64,000 nt of DNA from Collinsella aerofaciens (GTDB lineage Bacteria; Actinomycetota; Coriobacteriia; Coriobacteriales; Coriobacteriaceae), in contig NZ_JADMSU010000006.1 in the NCBI RefSeq assembly GCF_015561195.1, positions 1 through 64,000 of the forward strand. Reading direction: 5' to 3'. The translations under genes were made by a program, and so were the position numbers. How positions within the stretch are numbered: the first letter of the stretch is position 1; each line of letters opens with the position of its first letter. The notes beneath the pieces were generated by a model. It was given only the letters and a program-made list of their open reading frames with translations, had not been told where the DNA came from and did no database searches. Positions 25,713-32,711 of this stretch are shown here, piece by piece.

Positions 25713-28700
25713 ATGAGATTGATACACAACAGCCGCCTGCCGCAGTTTCGCACTCCGTTTGGCGCTGTGACCACTGGCACTTCCGTTTCGCTCTCGGTGA
25801 TCTTGGAGGATGCCGACCCCAACCAGGCAACGCTCACCCTGCGCACTTGGGTCGATGAGATCGGCGAGTCTCGGTATCCCATGACGCACGAAGGCGACGG
25901 CATATTTTCCGTAGAGCTTGAGTGTACCGAGCCCTGTCTTATCTGGTACAGCTTTATCTGCAATATCGAGGGCCAGCCCGAGGTCCGCTTGGGCGCACCG
26001 CAGGGTCGCACCGGTGGCGAGGGCGTAACTTACGACTACGCCGAGGTGCCGTCCTTCCAGATTACCGTCTATAAGCACCGCGAAGTGCGTCCCGAGTGGT
26101 ACGAGCGTGGAATGGTCTACCAGATCTTCCCCGATCGCTACGCCCGAGATGAAAACTGGCGCGAGCGCACGCTGGCCGAGGTCGAAAAACCACGCAACGG
26201 AATCCAGCGCCGCATGGTCGAGGACTGGAACGAGCCGCCCGTGTACGAGCGCGCCGAAGACGGCTTCATCAAAACCTGGGACTTCTACGGCGGGTCGCTC
26301 AAGGGCATCCAGGAAGACCTGCCTCGCATCGCCGAGCTGGGCTTTACAGCCATCTACCTCAACCCCATTTTTGAAGCCGCGAGCAACCACCGCTACGACA
26401 CGGCCGACTACACCAAGATCGACCCGATCCTGGGCACCGAGCAGGACTTTACCGAGCTGTGCCAGGCGGCCGAGAAGCTCGGCATTTCCATTATCCTGGA
26501 CGGCGTCTTCAACCACACGGGCGATGACTCGATCTATTTCAACCGCTACGGCAACTACCCCGGCGTGGGCGCATGGCAGAGCGAGGATTCTCCATGGCGC
26601 GATGCGTTTTATTTCCACGAGGACGGCTCATACGACTGCTGGTGGGGCGTGGGCAATATGCCCGCCATCAATGAGAGCTCTGAGCTGGTTCGCGAGCAGC
26701 TCCTGGGCAAGGACGGCGTGATCCGTAAATGGCTACGTGCCGGCGCTCATGGCTGGCGCCTAGACGTGGCCGACGAGCTTTCCGATGACTTCCTGGCCGA
26801 GATCAAAAAGGCCGTGCTCGCCGAGAAGCCTGATGCACTGTTGCTCGGCGAAGTCTGGGAAGACGCCTCCAACAAGATCAGCTACGGCCATCTGCGCCGC
26901 TATCTGCAAGGCTCCGAGCTGGACTCTGCTATGGATTATCCCTTCCGCGACATGGTCATCGGCTTTTTGATGGGCTACAAGAACGCCTACCAGGCAGCCG
27001 AGGATATCGAGACCCTGCGCGAGAACTACCCGAGCGAGGCATTGTCCTGCGCGCTCAACCTGCTGTCGAGCCACGACCGCCCGCGTATCATCTCGGTGCT
27101 CGGCGGCGGCCCCGACGAGTCGCAGCTGCCCGAGTGCGAGCGCAGCAAATGGCGCCTGGACGAGAACTCGATGGGCCTGGCCAAGAGCCGTTTTTGGCTC
27201 GCCACGCTCATGCAGATGACCTTCCCCGGCGTGCCTTCGATCTACTACGGCGACGAATACGGCCTGGAGGGTCTAACCGATCCGGGCAACCGCCGCACCC
27301 TGCCGACCAAGGACCAACTGCACGACTTCGATACGCTGGCTATCGTCAAGAACGCCTCTGCCGTACGCCGCGCACTGCCATTTATGATCGACGGCGAAAT
27401 CAAGGCCTTCGCGCTCAACGACGAGGTGCTGGCATACAACCGCACGGGCAAGGATGGCGAGTCCGCGACGGTTATCATCAACCGCAGCCTGCGCAATTCG
27501 CACCGCGTGACGATTCCGGCGCTCGACGAATGCGCGAGTGACGTGATCAGCGGTCACGAGTGCGAGATCCACAACGGCACGGTCACGCTCGATCTGTATC
27601 CGCTGGGGTCGTCGATCATCTATCACCACGCCGAGCAGCGTCTGCAAGAGCCGCTCGATCACGGCGCGGGTGTCGTTTGTCACATCACCTCGGTGCCGAC
27701 CGACGACGGCAAGCCCGGCACGATCGGCGCGCCCACGCGTCGCTTTATTGACCATCTGTCCGCTATGGGCATGCGCTACTGGCAGGTCCTGCCCGTCAAC
27801 CCCACGGACTTCTTCCGCTCCCCTTACGCCGGTCCTTCGGCCTTTGCAGGCAATATCGACCTGCTACCCGAGAGCCACGAGGAGCTAGCCGCAGACTTTA
27901 AGACCTGGAAGGCCCGTGGCGGCGAGGATGCCGATCCGCTGTACACCGCGTTTAAACATCGCAATGCCGATTGGCTCGAGAAGTACTGCGTCTATATGGC
28001 CGTCAAAAAGTACTTTGAGGGCGAATCGCGCCACGATTGGCCGGCAGATGTTGCGCGCTACAACGAGCATCTGATCGACGACAAGCGTTTCCACGACGAG
28101 TCAGAGCTGCAGGCGTACATGCAGTACCGCTTTGACCTGGCTTGGTGCGAGCTTATGAACTATGCGCACAAGAAAGGAATCGAGGTCATCGGCGATATCC
28201 CGATGTATGTCTCGGACGATTCGGCCGATGCATGGAGCGAACCCGAGAACTTCTGGCTGTCCGATACCGGCAAGGCGATTGAGATTTCCGGTGCGCCGCC
28301 CGACAACTTTGCGCCCGAGGGTCAGGTGTGGGGCAACCCGACGTTCCGCTGGGACCACATGAAGCAGAACGGCTATAGCTGGTGGATGGATCGCCTACGT
28401 CGTGCGTTCTCGCTCTACGACCGCGTGCGCCTGGATCACTTCCTGGGCTTCCACAGCTACTTCAGTATCCCCGCTGGCAAGTCTTGCGCCGAAGGTCGCT
28501 GGCTGGCGGGACCGGGCAAGGACCTGTTTCAGACCGCCTATGACGAGCTGGGTCCGCTCAACTTTATCGCCGAGGACCTGGGCTATTTGACGCCCGGTGT
28601 TCGCGCCATGGCCTCGACCTGTGGTTTCCCCGGCATGGACGTGCTAGAGTTTGGCGACTACGACGTCCGTTGCGGCGTGCACCCTACGCCAGGAAAGATC

Positions 28701-29009
28701 CTGTATACCTCGACGCACGACACGTCGACGCTCGCGGGTTGGTGTACGCGTTCCTTTGCGGGCGGCGACGAACCGAGCGGTGTTGAGGTGGCGGCCAAGC
28801 TGATGAGCGATGCGCTGGCAAGCGACGCTCCCCTGGTGATGATGCCGCTGCAGGATGTCCTGGGGCTTGGCGACGACGCGCGCATGAACGTACCGGGCGT
28901 GGCCACGGGCAACTGGACCTGGCAGGCTGACGAGGCCGACGTTGCGGCCGCCGAGGGCAAAACCGCACAGCTCCTGCGCAACACGCATAGATTCTGGGGC
29001 GAAGCGTGA
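25713..29009 (+). CDS. fused GH13 alpha-glucan hydrolase and GH77 4-alpha-glucanotransferase
   Basis: 1098 aa with two complete enzymes. Residues 1-130 are a beta N-domain of neopullulanase type. Residues 130-620 are a GH13 barrel with Asp 351 (GWRLDVADE), Glu 380 (LLGEVWED) and Asp 455 (SSHDRPR), close to cyclomaltodextrinase or neopullulanase. From about 630 a MalQ-like GH77 domain begins (GVVCHITSVP, YWQVLPVNPT, SPYAGPSAFAGN) with nucleophile Asp 908 (VRLDHFLG), Glu 954 (FIAEDLGY) and Asp 1003 (STHDTSTLAGW). The fusion couples trimming of branched glucan with disproportionation of the resulting maltodextrins. The ATG has a weak ribosome-binding site. It forms its own transcription unit after the glgA terminator. 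Confidence 0.93.
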   Translation: MRLIHNSRLPQFRTPFGAVTTGTSVSLSVILEDADPNQATLTLRTWVDEIGESRYPMTHEGDGIFSVELECTEPCLIWYSFICNIEGQPEVRLGAPQGRTGGEGVTYDYAEVPSFQITVYKHREVRPEWYERGMVYQIFPDRYARDENWRERTLAEVEKPRNGIQRRMVEDWNEPPVYERAEDGFIKTWDFYGGSLKGIQEDLPRIAELGFTAIYLNPIFEAASNHRYDTADYTKIDPILGTEQDFTELCQAAEKLGISIILDGVFNHTGDDSIYFNRYGNYPGVGAWQSEDSPWRDAFYFHEDGSYDCWWGVGNMPAINESSELVREQLLGKDGVIRKWLRAGAHGWRLDVADELSDDFLAEIKKAVLAEKPDALLLGEVWEDASNKISYGHLRRYLQGSELDSAMDYPFRDMVIGFLMGYKNAYQAAEDIETLRENYPSEALSCALNLLSSHDRPRIISVLGGGPDESQLPECERSKWRLDENSMGLAKSRFWLATLMQMTFPGVPSIYYGDEYGLEGLTDPGNRRTLPTKDQLHDFDTLAIVKNASAVRRALPFMIDGEIKAFALNDEVLAYNRTGKDGESATVIINRSLRNSHRVTIPALDECASDVISGHECEIHNGTVTLDLYPLGSSIIYHHAEQRLQEPLDHGAGVVCHITSVPTDDGKPGTIGAPTRRFIDHLSAMGMRYWQVLPVNPTDFFRSPYAGPSAFAGNIDLLPESHEELAADFKTWKARGGEDADPLYTAFKHRNADWLEKYCVYMAVKKYFEGESRHDWPADVARYNEHLIDDKRFHDESELQAYMQYRFDLAWCELMNYAHKKGIEVIGDIPMYVSDDSADAWSEPENFWLSDTGKAIEISGAPPDNFAPEGQVWGNPTFRWDHMKQNGYSWWMDRLRRAFSLYDRVRLDHFLGFHSYFSIPAGKSCAEGRWLAGPGKDLFQTAYDELGPLNFIAEDLGYLTPGVRAMASTCGFPGMDVLEFGDYDVRCGVHPTPGKILYTSTHDTSTLAGWCTRSFAGGDEPSGVEVAAKLMSDALASDAPLVMMPLQDVLGLGDDARMNVPGVATGNWTWQADEADVAAAEGKTAQLLRNTHRFWGEA

Positions 29010-29097
29010 TAAAACGCCCAATATAGGGTACAGTTACAGACGTTTGAATTTTTGCGGGCAGAGTAATCTGCCCGCTTTGTGCTGAAAAGGAAGAATT

Positions 29098-29334
29098 ATG
29101 GCGCGCTACGATTACAAGTGCTCGAGCTGCGGCAACGTGTTTGAGGTTGAGCATCCCATGTCCGAGACCCCCGAGGTCGTGTGCCCCAGCTGCGGTGCCC
29201 CGGCGGCCAAGACGTTCTCGGCCAGCGGCATTAAATTTGAGGGTAGCGGTTTCTACAACACCGACCAGCGAAGCGGCGGCTCCAGCACCAGCGCCACGAG
29301 CGGCTGCTGCGCCAACTGCCCGCACAGCCACTAG
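29098..29334 (+). CDS. FmdB-family zinc ribbon protein
   Basis: 78 aa. The N-terminus MARYDYKCSSCGNVFEVEH and the later CPSCGAPAAKTFSASGIKFEGSGFY are typical of the FmdB/CxxC_CxxC_SSSS family, with two CxxC pairs that bind one zinc. The Gly/Ser-rich C-terminus ends in further Cys and His residues (GCCANCPHSH). The function is unknown; proposed roles are transcriptional. AAAGGAAG precedes the start. It is followed by a strong terminator and appears monocistronic. Confidence 0.9.
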   Translation: MARYDYKCSSCGNVFEVEHPMSETPEVVCPSCGAPAAKTFSASGIKFEGSGFYNTDQRSGGSSTSATSGCCANCPHSH

Positions 29335-29337
29335 AAA

Positions 29338-29382
29338 CCAATCAGCCCCGCGACCGACACCGATCGCGGGGCTGATTCTTTA
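29338..29382 (+). terminator. Rho-independent terminator
   Basis: A 14-bp stem (AATCAGCCCCGCGA and its complement) ending in TTCTTT, directly after the zinc ribbon gene. It is nearly symmetrical and may also end the rsmB transcript from the other side. Confidence 0.85.
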
Positions 29383-29402
29383 GCTACCCAGGCATCTATA
29401 TG

Positions 29403-29469
29403 AGTTGCGGTGAAATAAGGAATGTTTGGCGGCTAGAAGCCGCTATTCAATCCCAATTTCACCGCAACT
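29403..29469. repeat. GGTGAAAT inverted-repeat element, copy 1
   Basis: Terminal inverted repeats AGTTGCGGTGAAAT (29403-29416) and its complement (29456-29469) enclose about 39 bases with a small GCGGCT/AGCCGC hairpin. It lies between convergent genes (zinc ribbon and rsmB). Three relatives occur at 45752, 47472 and 56157. Confidence 0.85.
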
Positions 29470-29475
29470 TAGTAG

Positions 29476-30876
29476 TTACTTGCGGACTAGTCTGGCGCAG
29501 AAGTGGCCGTCGTAGGAATCGGCATTTACCGGCACGCTTTGGAAGAGGCCTCGATCGTTCTGACGAACGGATACGAGCTTCTTGGCCTGATCGAACTCGG
29601 GGAGGTGCAGAATCTGCGCCTGAGAGAGCGGCTCCAGGCTAAAACCGGTGCCCTCGGGAGAGTTTAGGAACGCTTCCACGACCTGCGTGTTCTCCTCGTC
29701 GAAAACCGAGCAGGTGGCATAGATGAGCTCGCCGCCGGCAGCCACGCGCGCAGCGGCTTCCTTGAGCATCGTCAGCTGCAGCTTGGGCAGCTCAGTCGTA
29801 ACGTCGTTCTCGGTCAGACGCCACGGAATCTCGGGATGACGGCGCATGGTACCGGTGCCCGAGCACGGCGCATCGATAAAGACTGTGTCGAACTTAACCG
29901 GCTCGCCAAGCATGGCATCAAACGATGTGAGCACCTCATCAAGCTCGCAGGCATCACCCGAAACCGTACGAACGCCCTGAATACCGGCCTTATGCAGGCG
30001 AGCGAGATTCAGATCGCACTTGCGATCATGAAGATCGAGCGCCGTATGCTGACGCTCATAGCCCGCACGCTTGGCCTGGCACATCATCACATAGGTCTTG
30101 GTGCCACGGCCGGCACCAATCTCAAGGCAGCTACCAGGGCGCGTGGCAGCTGTGGCGATAAGCTGCGCGTTGAGGTCAGATGCCACCGCGGCAGCACGCT
30201 CAAACACACCCGAAGCAACAGTAACTTGAGCATCGACCGGGGCATGGCAGCCCGGGAAAACAGGCGCGACGAGCTGCGAGATATACGGATCGGACTTAGT
30301 CGAAAAGGCATTCTCATGCAGGGACAACGGCGCGGGGGCCAGATTGCCGGCAAAGTTAAGCGCACCCTCTGGAGTGTCAAACGACGCCATAATGCGAGCG
30401 CATAGCCAGCGAGGTAGACCCATCAGGCGCGACAGACGGACCAAACGTCGCTCAGACTCATCCACATCGGACGCAGTAGCAAAGTCCTCAACGTGATCCG
30501 CAACCTTATGCAGTACAGCATTGGCCAAGCCAGCGGCGGACTTAGCACCGCAGCGAACCAGTTCAACACCCTGACTTACGGCAACACGGCCAGGCGTATG
30601 CAGGTAGAGCATCTCGAAGGCCGAGATACGAAGCGCCATGCGAACGCGCGGCGCAACCTTTTTGGGCTTATCGAGAAACTGATCGAGCAACTCGTCCAAA
30701 ATACCCTGCGTGGCGGCCACGCCCAGCGCCAAGCGGGCGGCAAAAGCGGAATCGCGCTGGTCAATAGCCTTGGCCGATGCGCGAGAGGACAGCACGTCGC
30801 GCGCATACATACCGCGGCGATCGGCCTCCATCAGCACATCGAGCGCAAGCTTGCGCGCGGGAGACAGCTTGCTCAT
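29476..30876 (-). CDS. rsmB: 16S rRNA m5C967 methyltransferase
   Basis: 466 aa. The N-terminal NusB-like RNA-binding domain (1-140; ARKLALDVLMEADRRG, RMALRISAFEMLYLH) is fused to a SAM-dependent methyltransferase with SAM motif CLEIGAGRGTKTYVM, motif IV DAPCSGTGTMRRHPEI and motif VI YATCSVFDEEN; the two cysteines are the catalytic pair of m5C enzymes. The frame is open 16 codons upstream, but ATG 30876 overlaps the fmt stop (ATGA), showing translational coupling. Operon def, fmt, rsmB with priA upstream, a common arrangement in Gram-positive bacteria and Actinobacteria. Confidence 0.94.
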   Translation of the reverse strand: MSKLSPARKLALDVLMEADRRGMYARDVLSSRASAKAIDQRDSAFAARLALGVAATQGILDELLDQFLDKPKKVAPRVRMALRISAFEMLYLHTPGRVAVSQGVELVRCGAKSAAGLANAVLHKVADHVEDFATASDVDESERRLVRLSRLMGLPRWLCARIMASFDTPEGALNFAGNLAPAPLSLHENAFSTKSDPYISQLVAPVFPGCHAPVDAQVTVASGVFERAAAVASDLNAQLIATAATRPGSCLEIGAGRGTKTYVMMCQAKRAGYERQHTALDLHDRKCDLNLARLHKAGIQGVRTVSGDACELDEVLTSFDAMLGEPVKFDTVFIDAPCSGTGTMRRHPEIPWRLTENDVTTELPKLQLTMLKEAAARVAAGGELIYATCSVFDEENTQVVEAFLNSPEGTGFSLEPLSQAQILHLPEFDQAKKLVSVRQNDRGLFQSVPVNADSYDGHFCARLVRK

Positions 30877-31793
30877 GACAAAACACCCCAGATAAGATCG
30901 GCACCCTGCAGGCCAGCAGCCCAAGCAGATGCGGCCATAGCACGTTTGCCATCGGGCTTAACCTCGAGCAACTCAACCGAGCCATCGGATAGGCCAAGGT
31001 AAACACGTTTGGCCTGAACGAGAACCTGACCCTCGCCGAGCGACACATCAGCCGGCGCAGCATCGAGCACGCGTACGGTCTTATCAGCAATCACGCAACG
31101 AGCAGGCGCGGTATCGGACGAAGCCAGTACATGGCGCACGCAATCAAGCGCCGCCATGTGCGGATCCAGGCGCATCTCCTGCTTAGAAATCTTGGCAGCA
31201 TGGGTAACGAGCGCCTCATCCTGTTCAGTCCAAACAGCCGAGTCATCGGCAAGCGAAGGAAGCGTATCAGCCAACAGTTTGCCGCCAAGCTCACCAAGCT
31301 CCATGGTCAGCGCCTCAGCATGCTTACCGGCAACCGATGTGGAAGACTGAGCACAATAAGCACCAGTATCCACGCCATGCCCGATGCGCATGATAGAAAC
31401 GCCAGCAACCTCATCACCAGCAAGAATGGCACGCTGAATAGGAGCAGCCCCACGCCAACGAGGCAGCAGGGACGCATGAACATTCACAACACCAAGCGGC
31501 GCCATATGCAGCACCTCATCGGGCAAAATACAGCCATAGGCAGCCACACAGAAAATATCAGCCTGGGCAGCCTGGAGCGCCTCAACAACCTCAGGCGTCA
31601 TACGATTAGCCTCAATGACCGGCAACCCCAGCTCCAGTGCCTTAGCCTTAACAGGAGACGGCTCTAGCTTCTTACCACGCCCACGAACAGCATCAGGACG
31701 AGTAACAACAAGCGCAATCTCATTCCCAGCCTCAACAAGCGAAGTCAAAGAAGGCACAGCAAAATCAGGCGTACCCATAAACACAATACGCAT
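30873..31793 (-). CDS. fmt: methionyl-tRNA formyltransferase
   Basis: 306 aa. Formylates initiator Met-tRNA with 10-formyl-THF. It begins MRIVFMGTPDFAVPSL, has the folate-binding SLLPRWRGAAPIQRAI loop (about residues 108-123), GVSIMRIGHGVDTG with the catalytic Asp, and a C-terminal OB-like domain that binds the tRNA acceptor. GAGGAG lies upstream of the ATG. It is separated from def by a 360-base gap that contains a long inverted-repeat element. Confidence 0.95.
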   Translation of the reverse strand: MRIVFMGTPDFAVPSLTSLVEAGNEIALVVTRPDAVRGRGKKLEPSPVKAKALELGLPVIEANRMTPEVVEALQAAQADIFCVAAYGCILPDEVLHMAPLGVVNVHASLLPRWRGAAPIQRAILAGDEVAGVSIMRIGHGVDTGAYCAQSSTSVAGKHAEALTMELGELGGKLLADTLPSLADDSAVWTEQDEALVTHAAKISKQEMRLDPHMAALDCVRHVLASSDTAPARCVIADKTVRVLDAAPADVSLGEGQVLVQAKRVYLGLSDGSVELLEVKPDGKRAMAASAWAAGLQGADLIWGVLS

Positions 31794-32010
31794 AAAGAAC
31801 GTCTCCTCTCAACCAAAGCCGAGACGGCTACAAAGAACAGCGGAAAGCCAAGTCACCAGTCCATCCGCAATAACATTTCAACAAGAACAAATATACCCAA
31901 AACCAAAGAAAGAGCCGCAATAAAAGCAACTCTTTCAGCAAAGCACCTATCAGCGAAGACGCCCATCCCTGGCCCGACGGCACCCGGGCGAAAAGGAGCA
32001 CGAAAGCGCA

Positions 32011-32148
32011 GTCCCCTTCCGCCGCAGGGCTTAGGTTATTGCTCCACGCGCAGTTCCGCACGAGCCGAAGAGCACTTAATGTGCTCTTCGTGCGAGCAGG
32101 ACTGTTTGAGCATGGAGCAATAACCTAAGCCCTGCGGCGGAAGGGGAC
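32011..32148. repeat. covarying-hairpin inverted repeat, copy A
   Basis: 36-bp perfect arms (32011-32046 and 32113-32148) enclose 66 bases. Read on the minus strand, the interior contains the family core: ACAGTCCTGC, then a GAAGAGCAC-ATTAA-GTGCTCTTC hairpin, then CTCGTGCGGAACT. Relatives are at 38588 and 55934. It lies 8 bases after the def stop on the def transcript, between def and fmt. Confidence 0.9.
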
Positions 32149-32156
32149 GGTGGGAC

Positions 32157-32693
32157 CTACTCCGTCTCTCCCGGTCGAGCGCCGCGGGCCAGGGCGTCCT
32201 GGTACTCCTTGACTGCCTTGATCCTCTGCATGGGCTTCAGTCGCTCGAACATGGTGTTGCCGTGCAGGTGATCAATCTCGTGCTGCAGGCACACGCAGAA
32301 CAGGTCGCCTGAGGCCTCGTAGCGAATCAGGTTGGCGTCCAGGTCATACGCCTCGACGACAACGTGATCGGGACGCTCGATCTCGCAGCTAATGCCGGGG
32401 ATGGAAAGGCAGCCCTCGCTAAACGATACCAGATGGTCGCTCTGCTCAACAATGACAGGGTTGATGAGCACGTACGGGTCGTAGTCGTTCTTGTCGCTGT
32501 AGTCGCAGTCGATGGTGACGAGCTGAATGAGCTCGCCAATCTGCGGAGCAGCCAGGCCGCAGCCGCCGTTCTCGAACATCATCTTCTTCATCTTCTCGGC
32601 AAGCGCCTCGATCGCCGGGGTGATCTCCTCGATGACGGCGCACTCCTGGCGCAAACGAGGGTCGGGCGACAGTACGATTCCGTTGGCTTCCAT
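32157..32693 (-). CDS. def: peptide deformylase
   Basis: 178 aa. Removes the formyl group from nascent peptides. The three metallo-protease motifs are GCGLAAPQIG (motif 1, residues 45-54), EGCLSIPG with the metal-binding Cys, and HEIDHLHG with the two His and catalytic Glu. The start is ATG 32693 (MEANGIV), with AAAGGA five bases upstream; the ATG two codons earlier is too close to that site. It follows priA after 18 bases and should be co-transcribed with it. Confidence 0.95.
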   Translation of the reverse strand: MEANGIVLSPDPRLRQECAVIEEITPAIEALAEKMKKMMFENGGCGLAAPQIGELIQLVTIDCDYSDKNDYDPYVLINPVIVEQSDHLVSFSEGCLSIPGISCEIERPDHVVVEAYDLDANLIRYEASGDLFCVCLQHEIDHLHGNTMFERLKPMQRIKAVKEYQDALARGARPGETE

Positions 32694-32711
32694 GGCCATC
32701 CTTTCAGGTAG

